Assembly: GCA_016931515.1 (NCBI GenBank)
Contig: JAFGEQ010000023.1
Location: 59,066-123,065 of the forward strand
Reading direction: 5' to 3'
Length of the DNA stretch: 64,000 nucleotides
Source: a candidate division CSSED10-310 bacterium
Lineage (GTDB): Bacteria > CSSED10-310
A program made the translations under genes and the position numbers. Of this stretch, positions 1 through 8,192 are shown in pieces. Numbering within the stretch: position 1 is the first letter of the stretch; each line of letters starts with the position of its first letter. A model generated the notes under the pieces. The model did not search any database, had not been told where the DNA came from, and was given only the letters and a program-made list of their open reading frames with translations.

Positions 1-557
1 CTGACACCCAACTGCCCCGCAGCCAGATAACCATCATCCGTATCGGTCTTGCGCTCATCGACGATCAGATATGCAGCATTTACATAGACTTTGACATCGG
101 ACTGCGATTCGAACATCACAGAGATCCCTTCAGGATTCAAATCGCCATCCCAAATCAATTCCGAACCTCCGGGCAACAAGAAGGGGGTCTTGCTTTTACC
201 GGCATAGAATTTTAGCATCTCTGTTGCTTTCCATTCAGCATATGCCAGGTTCAAATTGATCGACTTGGCGGAAAAACTGTGTGACAAATCCTGATTGGTG
301 GACGTCGGGTCATCTGCACCGGTTGCAAGCTGGATATGAATTTTCACTCCCTCAACCACTTCTGCAGAAACACCCAGACGGGTTCGAATCCGATGTCGGT
401 CTCTGTCTTCTGAACCTTCCTTTTCCGTGCTGGCATAACGATATCTAAGATCGCCATTCAACGAAAATGTATCGGTCCAGGCTGCATGCGTTCCAATAAC
501 GCCTCCCAGCAATGCGACTGTTATTAACCCTGAGATCAGTTTGCCTCTAAAGATCAT
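1..557 (-). CDS. Putative outer-membrane porin, N-terminal part
   Basis: The gene runs off the left edge, so only the N-terminal ~185 residues are present. The protein opens with a signal peptide (MIFRGKLISGLITVALLGG, cleavage probably near THA-A), followed by LNGDLRYRYAS, an arginine-rich RIRTRLG strand and alternating strands such as YAEWKATEMLKFYAGK. This pattern is typical of the putative-porin families of diderm bacteria (established for the family; membership here is inferred). The ATG at 557 is preceded by an AAGGAGGT ribosome binding site. It lies downstream of phoR on the same strand, with a 154-bp gap containing a perfect dyad. A role in uptake, perhaps of phosphate, is only a guess from the neighbourhood. 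Confidence 0.6.
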   Translation of the reverse strand, partial: MIFRGKLISGLITVALLGGVIGTHAAWTDTFSLNGDLRYRYASTEKEGSEDRDRHRIRTRLGVSAEVVEGVKIHIQLATGADDPTSTNQDLSHSFSAKSINLNLAYAEWKATEMLKFYAGKSKTPFLLPGGSELIWDGDLNPEGISVMFESQSDVKVYVNAAYLIVDERKTDTDDGYLAAGQLGV

Positions 558-649
558 TGAATTACCTCCTTCTAAATCCAAATTGCCTTCACCATGAATG
601 CGTCTGAACACCCAGTTAGCGTTCAGCTGATGACACCGGAATCTATTAC

Positions 650-664
650 ATGGGTATTACCCAT
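650..664. promoter_or_regulatory. Perfect 6+3+6 inverted repeat in the porin upstream region
   Basis: ATGGGT-ATT-ACCCAT lies between the end of phoR and the porin start, about 95 bp upstream of the porin ATG. The symmetry is perfect and would suit a dimeric regulator or a small hairpin. It is not followed by a T run, so a terminator is unlikely. It does not resemble the E. coli Pho box. Its function is inferred only from position. Confidence 0.3.
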
Positions 665-711
665 CTGTGTGCAGTTTGTTTGATTTGTGTTAGACTCAAA
701 ACTATCTGATG

Positions 712-2508
712 CTATTCAGCGTCCGGTGTTTCAATCGATTTTAAAGGCACTTCTATAGTGAAAATACTCCCCCGTCCGGGTTCACTTTGAACAGTCACAT
801 GGCCATGATGGGCCTGAACGATATGTTTGACGATGGCGAGCCCAAGACCGGAACCACCCAAATCACGGCTGCGTGATTTTTCAATCCGGTAGAATCGTTC
901 AAAAATCCGTTCCCTGTATTCAATCGGAATTCCCGGACCATTATCGATAACCCGGATAGTGACTTTTTGAGGAGAAATCCGTCCCTCGATAATTACTTCA
1001 GAATGCTCCGGACCGTATTTAATAGCGTTGTCAACGAGATTAACCACGGCTTGCCGCAACAGAGTGCGATTCCCTGGAATCTCACCGCTATCGCTTTCGA
1101 CACGCAGAATCACCGATTGCTCCGTCGCTGACGTCTCGCAGGACGCCACAGCAGCACTCAAAACGGATTCCAGTGATAAAACATCCATCTTGATGTCGCC
1201 GTTCATTGATGTCTGTTCCAGTCTGGATAAACTCAGTAAATCCTCGATAACAGCATGCAATTGCCTGGTTTGTTTCAGAATGATCCGTAAGAAACGCAGA
1301 GCACTGTCCGCCTCAACCAGGTCGCTGTCCAGCAATGTTTCGACAAAACCCTGAATGGCTGTGATCGGAGTTTTCAGCTCATGGGAAACGTTGGCCACAA
1401 AATCTTTCCTGATACGTTCCAGTTTCCGGATTCTTGTTACATTATTCAATACAACCATCGCGCCGATTATCGTGCCCTCACCATCATCTATCGCAACACC
1501 GGTCGCTTTGAAATACAGGTCCTCATACCCGTGAAATACAATCTCATCCTCCTGGGGATCATTTCTCGAAAGCGTCTTCCGAATAAACTGGTGAAGCTGC
1601 GTGTTGCGTATCACCTCCAATATCGTTCGACCTGAAATATCGGTTTCCCCCGCCTGGAATAACGATGTCGCCGCCTGATTGTACCGGAGAATACACTCCT
1701 GATTATCAACAACGAACACTGCATCGACCATACTGCGGAACATGGTCTCCAATTGACGCTTCTGGCGGATTTCCATTCTCAGCCTATCCCTGAACTTTTC
1801 CGTTACTCGCTCCAAAGCTCCCGCCAGATCAGACAATTCTTTCGATTTATAGTCCGCCGTCAAAAATTTTTGCTGTAAATTCGCGGTCATCTCATCGGCT
1901 GCCAGCGTCATGGAGTGAACCGGTTCCACGAGGTGTTTTCTGATCATGTATCTCACGCTGATGACTGACACTGCCAACAGGAACAGGAGTGAGACGATGG
2001 TTTTGATGGGCGAAGACATCGATCCTGTCCGGGGAACACTGACCCTGATAAAACCAAGCACTTTGCCGTCGCGGGCAATTTGGCTCGCCAGATAGTAATG
2101 CTTAATCCCGGTATCAGGATCAGAGCGAATCGCCAGTCCCATACCCGATGAATCGTTTTTCGCATTAATCATTTCGGGTTGATGAGCCTGATTCATTAAT
2201 TTCCACGGCTGAGTATGTGAATCCGCCAGCACATCACCGTTCAGCCGGGTAATCGTGACGTGACAATCACTGAAATCACGCATTTTGAAACACAAATCCT
2301 GCAGGCCATCGATCTGATCCTCGAGTCGGCCCTCCGGGATATTCATTTCAACAAATCGAATCTGGGTTCGTAATGCTTTTTGTATAGTATCTCTGGCAGT
2401 GTTTTGGACGAATATGCCCATGCTCCATGCCGCAACGATGACAGTAACGAGACAGACAGGCAGGATCCACATGCCGATAAGAACAAAGAAGGACCGATAT
2501 CGGAGCAT
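712..2508 (-). CDS. phoR: PhoR-type sensor histidine kinase
   Basis: A 598-residue membrane-bound sensor kinase. A first membrane helix spans ~8-30 and a second ~166-185, enclosing an extracytoplasmic sensor of ~135 residues. A HAMP-like linker (~190-240), a PAS domain (~250-355) and a HisKA domain follow. The phospho-acceptor is His376 in FVANVSHELKTPI. The C-terminal HATPase domain shows N (NLVDNAIKYG), G1 (DNGPGIP), F (ERFYR) and G2 (GGSGLGLAIVK) boxes. The order HAMP-PAS-HisKA-HATPase is that of PhoR-class phosphate sensors. It begins just after phoB (7-bp gap), so the two are co-transcribed. The exact signal is not proven by sequence. A PiT phosphate transporter lies ~8 kb away. Confidence 0.85.
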   Translation of the reverse strand: MLRYRSFFVLIGMWILPVCLVTVIVAAWSMGIFVQNTARDTIQKALRTQIRFVEMNIPEGRLEDQIDGLQDLCFKMRDFSDCHVTITRLNGDVLADSHTQPWKLMNQAHQPEMINAKNDSSGMGLAIRSDPDTGIKHYYLASQIARDGKVLGFIRVSVPRTGSMSSPIKTIVSLLFLLAVSVISVRYMIRKHLVEPVHSMTLAADEMTANLQQKFLTADYKSKELSDLAGALERVTEKFRDRLRMEIRQKRQLETMFRSMVDAVFVVDNQECILRYNQAATSLFQAGETDISGRTILEVIRNTQLHQFIRKTLSRNDPQEDEIVFHGYEDLYFKATGVAIDDGEGTIIGAMVVLNNVTRIRKLERIRKDFVANVSHELKTPITAIQGFVETLLDSDLVEADSALRFLRIILKQTRQLHAVIEDLLSLSRLEQTSMNGDIKMDVLSLESVLSAAVASCETSATEQSVILRVESDSGEIPGNRTLLRQAVVNLVDNAIKYGPEHSEVIIEGRISPQKVTIRVIDNGPGIPIEYRERIFERFYRIEKSRSRDLGGSGLGLAIVKHIVQAHHGHVTVQSEPGRGSIFTIEVPLKSIETPDAE

Positions 2509-2515
2509 TAGATCG

Positions 2516-3202
2516 TTACTCTTTGAAACGGTATCCGACTCCGCGGACCGTTTCGATCAGATCTCCGGCTGATCCGAGCTTTCGTCTCAAACCGACAATC
2601 TGAACGTCGATTGATCGTTCCGTTACAGGGTAATCGTCTCCCTTGACAGCAGTGATGATTCTATCCCGGGAGTAGACCCATCCGGGATGTGACGCAAGAA
2701 AATGCAAAATATCAAATTCCGATGCGGTCAAATCAACCCGGTCCTCGCCGACCATCACAATGCGACGTGTGGCATTGATGGTGAGCTCATGTATCGTGAT
2801 AGCGCTTTCATCTACTCCGTCAATTACACTGTCCCTTCTGAAAACAGCTCGAATTCTGGCGATCAGGACCTTGGGGCTGAATGGCTTTGTAACATAATCC
2901 ACGGCTCCCAGTTCCAATCCCGCAACGATATCGATATCTTCAGTTTTCGCTGTCAGCATGATAATTGGAATTGCCGACGTCCGGGCATCCCGCTTCAGTA
3001 TACGACAGACTTCCATTCCATCGATCCCGGGCAGCATCAGATCCAGAACGATCAATTCCGGCAGTTTCGCCTGGGCTGCTTTAACCGCCGCCTCACCTGT
3101 CATTGCGGTTAACACCTGATATCCTTCCTTCTCTAAATTGAATTGCAACAGTTCAATGATGTCGGCTTCATCGTCTACAACCAAAATGCGGTGTTTCGCC
3201 AT
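2516..3202 (-). CDS. phoB: PhoB-type OmpR-family response regulator
   Basis: A 228-residue two-domain regulator. The receiver domain (1-120) has the acidic pocket D10/D11, phospho-acceptor D54 in IVLDLMLPG and the conserved lysine in YVTKPFSP. The C-terminal winged helix (~135-226) has the OmpR/PhoB signature LTASEFDILHFLASHPG and ends with TVRGVGYRF. It is the first gene of the phoB-phoR pair. It is transcribed divergently from the tricorn-like gene across a 262-bp gap. By family it would activate phosphate-starvation promoters; calling it PhoB rather than another OmpR-type regulator rests on similarity and the PhoR partner. Confidence 0.85.
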   Translation of the reverse strand: MAKHRILVVDDEADIIELLQFNLEKEGYQVLTAMTGEAAVKAAQAKLPELIVLDLMLPGIDGMEVCRILKRDARTSAIPIIMLTAKTEDIDIVAGLELGAVDYVTKPFSPKVLIARIRAVFRRDSVIDGVDESAITIHELTINATRRIVMVGEDRVDLTASEFDILHFLASHPGWVYSRDRIITAVKGDDYPVTERSIDVQIVGLRRKLGSAGDLIETVRGVGYRFKE

Positions 3203-3428
3203 TATTTTTTCTCCCTGTCATCAGGATATTGAAACGGTATTGTACTGTCTTTTTCACTGCCCGTAAACAACCCGGTCACTTGTCCGGGTCATAGATGTTC
3301 TTATATTCAGCCGAAATTAGATTCGTGTTAGGCCGATACAAGAACTTTGTAAAATACACAGGGGCCGGAAATTCGGAAGTGATTGCGACAGATGTGAAAA
3401 AATTAAACCTGAACCGGATTTTTTCGTA

Positions 3429-3434
3429 TAATAC
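3429..3434 (+). promoter_or_regulatory. Candidate -10 box for the tricorn-like gene
   Basis: A consensus TATAAT sits 31 bp before the ATG at 3465. No good -35 is visible at 16-18 bp; the best is a poor TTAAAC about 20 bp upstream. The region between 3203 and 3464 is the divergent promoter region shared with phoB, and nothing else is recognisable in it. Confidence 0.4.
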
Positions 3435-3464
3435 AAAGGGCTCTAACAAAACGGGGACAGAAAA

Positions 3465-6400
3465 ATGAAAAATACCATGTTTCGTCTGACATTCATCATT
3501 TTCACCACTGTTATGTCTTCTCTCGCTATCGGTAAGGCTCAACTCAAGGATGTCATCGGTATATCCGGTCTGACAATCTCTCCCGATGGTTCCACTCTGG
3601 CGTTCAGCTATCTGGGCGATATCTGGACGGTGCCGGAAACAGGCGGTATCGCTCGTCGCCTGACAATTCATCCCGCAGATGACAAGGAACCGGCATTCAG
3701 TCCGGACGGCAGACTCCTGGCATTCAGTTCAAATCGTTTTGGCAATATGGATGTTTTCCTGATGGATTCATCAGGGAGTGAGCCCCAACGTCTTACCTGG
3801 CATTCCGCAGATGATGTTGTCACACAATTCTCACCATCCGGGGAATTCATCATCTTTAATTCCTACAGGGAGTATCGACGTTATGTGACATGGAAAGTCC
3901 CTGTCAGGGGAGGTGAGCCCGAGGTATTGTGCCCCCTTGAATCCGCGCACGGCAAGCTTGCTCCTGATGAAAAAACGTTCCTGTACCAGAAAGGATGGGC
4001 CGGTGGTTACCGGATGGGGTATCGCGGTCCGTCTGCGACAAATATCTGGTTGATCGACTTGGCATCTTTCCGTGTCCAGGCATTGACGAGAACTGAATGG
4101 AGTGATCGTAATCCGGAGTGGGGACCTGACGGAAAAACGGTATTCTACATTTCGGAACGGGAGGGACCGCAGAATCTGTTCAGGTTGTCCGTTGACGGCG
4201 GTGATCCTGTTGCCCTGACGCATCTGAACGGTGGATATCTGTCTGATCTGACGGTGTCTTCAGACGGACAAAAACTGTATGTCTGCCGGGACGCCGTGGC
4301 CAATGTGCTGACAGCGGATGGAGATCTAAAACCCATACCGATCACGGCTCCGGCAGATCGCCAGGCGACATCTGAAGAGCGGCTTTCTTTTTCCGCCTGT
4401 GATGATTTCGCACTGTCACCGGATAACCGGCAGATGGCGCTGGTCTACCGGGGAGACATCTTCGCGCTGGACCCGGAAGGAGGTAAAACGAGACCTCTTA
4501 CCGAAACGCCGTGGCGGGAGAGCAATCCTGCGTTTCATCCGTCCGATGGATCACTGTATTACAATGGTGACCGGACAGGCAAAGGAGAATTATACCGACT
4601 CGTAGCGGATGACGGTGATCGAAAATTGCTGTTTAAAGCCCGTTTTTTCAAGGAAACAGTGGTATTTCAGAGTGAAGCGCCGATTGAGGTGTTCAGGATT
4701 ACTCCCGATGGACGATCAATTCTGTATTTCTGTGCAGATGGCTCGTTGTTCCGGAGAAACATTGACGGATCCAATCCTGAATTGTTGCTATCCCAAACAA
4801 ATATAGACAGTCTCGATGTATCACCTGACAGCCGATGGATCAGCTATGTCAGGGAATTCGGAGGTCTTCACTATGATACATATTTGATGAATCTCCAGAC
4901 AAAACAGCAATACCAGGTGTCACGACTGTATGGTCATGACTCCGAAACCCGGTTTTCATCAGATGGCAAACAACTGCTGGTTGTCTCCGCGGACATGAAC
5001 AGTTTCGACATATATGCGGTCTGGCTGAGCCGACTGGATCACGAAAAATATGACGATGAATCCGGTGACGAAGACGCGGATAACAGTCGTTCTGATGAAC
5101 AGCCAACATGTAAGACCAACAAGGTGTCTGATTCCGCAGACAGGAAAAAAGTACAGGGCAGTGTTGAACCGTTGAAGTTGGATCTGGAAGGAATCCATGA
5201 GCGTTTCCGGCGACTGGTATCCTGGCCGTCCGATGAACAGTCGCCCATGATCACACGTGATGGGAAGAAGCTGCTGTTTAAATCGGACGCTATGGGTAAA
5301 ACCGGTCTGTATTCCATGGATATTAAAAAGAACAAAACGGAGAACCCCGTTGTCCTGGCAGAGATTGATCCCGGACGAATTGCGATTGCGGGAGAAAACG
5401 GCACGATCTTCTACAGAACGAAAACCGAGTTAGGGAAAATTGATATAAATACCGGGAAAACAACTCCCGTTCCGATCGAAGGGGAAATGCATCTGGACCG
5501 GGCCGGCGAATATCGACAGATGTATAATGAAGCATGGGCATCCATCAAATATCATTTTTATGATCCCGGTTTTCATGGCGTTGACTGGGATGCCGCCTAT
5601 CAGCGGTATTTGCCTCTCGTGGAGCGCACACGGACCGCCTGGGAATTCAGGGATGTCGTCAGACGGTTGATCGGTGAGTTAAACGCGTCTCACCTGGATA
5701 TTTACGGTGGGGATGATCCATCAATCCAGCAGGTTCAAACAGGCCGGATTGGTGTGCGTCTGGGTCCTTATACCGATGGACACGGATATGTGGTTGAGGA
5801 TGTGATCCCGGGATCTCCGGCTGACCGCGTTGAATCCCGTATTCAAAAGGGTGAATACATCCGGTCGATCAACCGAAACGTCCTGACACCGTCTGAACCG
5901 ATGGCGAAATATCTGAATGGAACTGTCGATTCACTTGTCGAGTTGGAAGTTTTCGGAGCAGGTAAATCGGGAGTTGCCCGAAAAGTATCTCTCAAACCGG
6001 TTGGGGGCGACACATATGAAGAAAAATCTTACGACTATTGGGTATCCCGAAACCGGGAATTAGTCGACAGGTTGTCCGACTCTCGAGTCGGGTATCTGCA
6101 TATCCATTCGATGGGCAAACGATCGCTCGAACAGTTCCGGAATGATCTTTTTGCGTTGAATTGGGAGAAAGAGGCCCTGATCATCGATGTTCGAGGGAAT
6201 CCCGGAGGATACATTCATAATGAGCTGATTCGCCATCTATACGGAAAAAACTTTGGCATTTCGAAGGCTCGGAGAGGTGAATCCCGAGAGCATCCGGATT
6301 ATGTATGGCGGAAGCCCAGTGTCGTTGTAATCGATGAACGCAGTTTCTCCGATGCTGAGGTTTTTCCGAATGGGTATCAAACGCTGGGAATTGGGAAAGT

Positions 6401-6629
6401 CATCGGCATGCCAACGTTTGGCGGTGTTATCGGTACCGGCGGAATCAGCCTGCTGAACAATGCATGGTTCAGGATTCCATGGGTTGGTTGGTATACATCC
6501 GACGGCAGAAACATGGAAAACTCCGGAGCAATTCCGGATATCCAGGTTGAGCGGGAACCCGGTGAAGAGCTGGCAGGGCGTGACAGTCAACTCGAAAGGG
6601 CGGTGAAGGAGCTTCTATCCGGCATGTAG
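3465..6629 (+). CDS. Tricorn-like S41-family protease, periplasmic
   Basis: A 1054-residue protein with an N-terminal signal peptide (hydrophobic 6-24), followed by two stretches of WD40/TolB-like beta-propeller repeats (~30-560; recurring SPDG, FSPDGRLLAF and QRLTWH-type blades). An acidic low-complexity linker (~525-560) precedes a tricorn C1-like helical region. Next is a PDZ domain (~765-830) and an S41 peptidase core with DVRGNPGG and IDERSFSDAEVFPN, where the serine of SFSD matches the nucleophile region of tricorn. The length is close to the ~1070 residues of tricorn core proteases. By family it would degrade oligopeptides; the export signal places it in the periplasm. The ATG follows a weak GGGGA site. 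It is a single gene facing a convergent neighbour. Confidence 0.88.
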   Translation: MKNTMFRLTFIIFTTVMSSLAIGKAQLKDVIGISGLTISPDGSTLAFSYLGDIWTVPETGGIARRLTIHPADDKEPAFSPDGRLLAFSSNRFGNMDVFLMDSSGSEPQRLTWHSADDVVTQFSPSGEFIIFNSYREYRRYVTWKVPVRGGEPEVLCPLESAHGKLAPDEKTFLYQKGWAGGYRMGYRGPSATNIWLIDLASFRVQALTRTEWSDRNPEWGPDGKTVFYISEREGPQNLFRLSVDGGDPVALTHLNGGYLSDLTVSSDGQKLYVCRDAVANVLTADGDLKPIPITAPADRQATSEERLSFSACDDFALSPDNRQMALVYRGDIFALDPEGGKTRPLTETPWRESNPAFHPSDGSLYYNGDRTGKGELYRLVADDGDRKLLFKARFFKETVVFQSEAPIEVFRITPDGRSILYFCADGSLFRRNIDGSNPELLLSQTNIDSLDVSPDSRWISYVREFGGLHYDTYLMNLQTKQQYQVSRLYGHDSETRFSSDGKQLLVVSADMNSFDIYAVWLSRLDHEKYDDESGDEDADNSRSDEQPTCKTNKVSDSADRKKVQGSVEPLKLDLEGIHERFRRLVSWPSDEQSPMITRDGKKLLFKSDAMGKTGLYSMDIKKNKTENPVVLAEIDPGRIAIAGENGTIFYRTKTELGKIDINTGKTTPVPIEGEMHLDRAGEYRQMYNEAWASIKYHFYDPGFHGVDWDAAYQRYLPLVERTRTAWEFRDVVRRLIGELNASHLDIYGGDDPSIQQVQTGRIGVRLGPYTDGHGYVVEDVIPGSPADRVESRIQKGEYIRSINRNVLTPSEPMAKYLNGTVDSLVELEVFGAGKSGVARKVSLKPVGGDTYEEKSYDYWVSRNRELVDRLSDSRVGYLHIHSMGKRSLEQFRNDLFALNWEKEALIIDVRGNPGGYIHNELIRHLYGKNFGISKARRGESREHPDYVWRKPSVVVIDERSFSDAEVFPNGYQTLGIGKVIGMPTFGGVIGTGGISLLNNAWFRIPWVGWYTSDGRNMENSGAIPDIQVEREPGEELAGRDSQLERAVKELLSGM

Positions 6630-6640
6630 AAGAAAGGCGG

Positions 6641-6668
6641 CCTCCCCCTTATTTTCGAAAGAGGGAGG
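6641..6668. terminator. Possible bidirectional terminator hairpin
   Basis: CCTCCCCCTT and AAGAGGGAGG form a 10-bp stem with one mismatch around a short A+T-rich loop. It lies in the 55-bp gap between the convergent tricorn-like and ATP-grasp genes. The flanking T run is short, so termination strength is uncertain. Confidence 0.45.
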
Positions 6669-6684
6669 TTTAGCCGGGGATTGT

Positions 6685-8049
6685 CTACTTCCGGATTCCA
6701 TCCACAAACATGATCGGAGTCATACCGCCGCCTTTGTGGACATTGATGACCGGGCTGTCTGAGGATCGAACCACACCACCGGTGTAGATCCCGCCATAGC
6801 TGTAAAAATTTACATTGATTTTCTTCTTGGCGAAGATCAGCTTCTCACCCTCGAATATCGGCAAGGCTTCCTCCGGAATAGGAACCGCATCCTGAACAAT
6901 AAACTTACCCTTCGGGGCACATGCTTTGTCACACCATAAGAGCCAGTCCGAATCACTCGTTGCAAAACCGACGATGACATCTTTACCACCATACTGATCG
7001 ATGGGTTTTAGAACAAACAGGTCCTTATTCTTCGAGACATAGTCAGGCAGATCGATCATGGCGCCGTGCCGATCGGTTTTGGTCTTTTCAAAAACCCGGG
7101 TCCACGGCAGGTATTTCCGGATGACTCCCTGTTCCTCCTCCGTGAAAAGCTTGAGAATCTCCGGCCTCTGCAGCACGGCGAAAACCGATTTATTGGCAGC
7201 CAGCGTCGAGCTCAAAGGATTCGCCATGCAGACTTTACCATCGCGGAGTGCCCGAACAATGGGTTTGATTTCTTCCATGTGCTCAATCCAATCACCGATC
7301 CAACCACGTCGGTAAATGATATCCGGTTCCATACCTTCTGGAGTTGTCAGTCGGCCATTGGCGTATGTCCAATCGGTTGTTGCGACAAACTCAGCATTAA
7401 AATTCATTCGTTTCAACCAGGCGATAATGGCATGAAATTCCGGAGCTGTTCCGCCGCCCGGACCGGCGCTGATACAGATGTTTGGAAACTCCTTGGTTCC
7501 GCCCCATTCGCGATAGCATGTCAGCAGCATTCTCAAAATCTGCCACATGATCAGGTCACGACCGATGGTGTATGTCTTACATAACTCGACAAAAGGTTCA
7601 GACTGTTGAATCAGATGCCCCTGGACATCGCTGTACATGGGTCCGCCAGGACTGTCGGCGTTGAATTCAATGTAATACAACATGTCCTCCGTGAGGAATG
7701 CGTCGTTTCGGGTAATCTGGATCCGGTTGTGATAGCCGACCGGGATATCCGCCAACTCCGTTTCCTGGGGAGACAGATAAAACATTGCTTTGCTGGACTC
7801 ATCCCTGTAGTACATTTCGGAAATTTTGTTCATGATCCGCATCAGTACTTCGGTCGTCCATCGGATCTCCGGCATCCGGGCACCATCGATAAAATATGGT
7901 TTGACATATAACGGCATCGGACCACTACCAAACGTACATCCATTATCCGACATACCCTTCGATAGTGTCTGATATACCCTATATGGGTTCGGGTGGTTTT
8001 CCAGTATCCTCCGGAAATCAGTATTAACCTGTTCAATCAGTCTCGACAT
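6685..8049 (-). CDS. Circularly permuted ATP-grasp-like protein
   Basis: A 454-residue cytosolic protein with no signal peptide or membrane helix. The C-terminal half holds LFVLKPIDQYGGKDVIVG (~345-362), a nucleotide-binding pattern of circularly permuted ATP-grasp proteins related to glutathionylspermidine synthase and peptide-ligase-like enzymes. A glycine-rich ISAGPGGGTAPE segment sits near residue 190. ATP-grasp enzymes join a carboxylate to an amine or thiol through an acyl-phosphate; the substrate here is unknown. The gene stands alone behind its own promoter (8099-8128) and an AAGGAG ribosome binding site. No transglutaminase-like or alpha-E partner gene is nearby, unlike many members of this group. 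Confidence 0.6.
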   Translation of the reverse strand: MSRLIEQVNTDFRRILENHPNPYRVYQTLSKGMSDNGCTFGSGPMPLYVKPYFIDGARMPEIRWTTEVLMRIMNKISEMYYRDESSKAMFYLSPQETELADIPVGYHNRIQITRNDAFLTEDMLYYIEFNADSPGGPMYSDVQGHLIQQSEPFVELCKTYTIGRDLIMWQILRMLLTCYREWGGTKEFPNICISAGPGGGTAPEFHAIIAWLKRMNFNAEFVATTDWTYANGRLTTPEGMEPDIIYRRGWIGDWIEHMEEIKPIVRALRDGKVCMANPLSSTLAANKSVFAVLQRPEILKLFTEEEQGVIRKYLPWTRVFEKTKTDRHGAMIDLPDYVSKNKDLFVLKPIDQYGGKDVIVGFATSDSDWLLWCDKACAPKGKFIVQDAVPIPEEALPIFEGEKLIFAKKKINVNFYSYGGIYTGGVVRSSDSPVINVHKGGGMTPIMFVDGIRK

Positions 8050-8098
8050 GTTTGAACTCCTTTCTGATCATTTCGTTCACGGTTTCAATGACGGGAGG

Positions 8099-8128
8099 AT
8101 TATAGCCCGAAAAAAACTACGGATGCAA
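8099..8128 (-). promoter_or_regulatory. Sigma70-like promoter of the ATP-grasp gene
   Basis: Read on the minus strand, TTGCAT (8128-8123) is separated by 18 bp from a consensus TATAAT (8104-8099), about 50 bp before the ATG at 8049. The perfect -10 and acceptable spacing make this one of the better promoter candidates in the window. Confidence 0.55.
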
Positions 8129-8192
8129 AATTCAGTTTTTCGCCTTAAAAATCCCGTCTCTGCAGAGTTTGATCACAGATGACATCAGGATG

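Noticed and set aside
3276..3671. 131-codon minus-strand frame across the tricorn promoter
   Set aside because: It overlaps the signal-peptide region of the tricorn-like gene, has no start signal and no recognisable domain.
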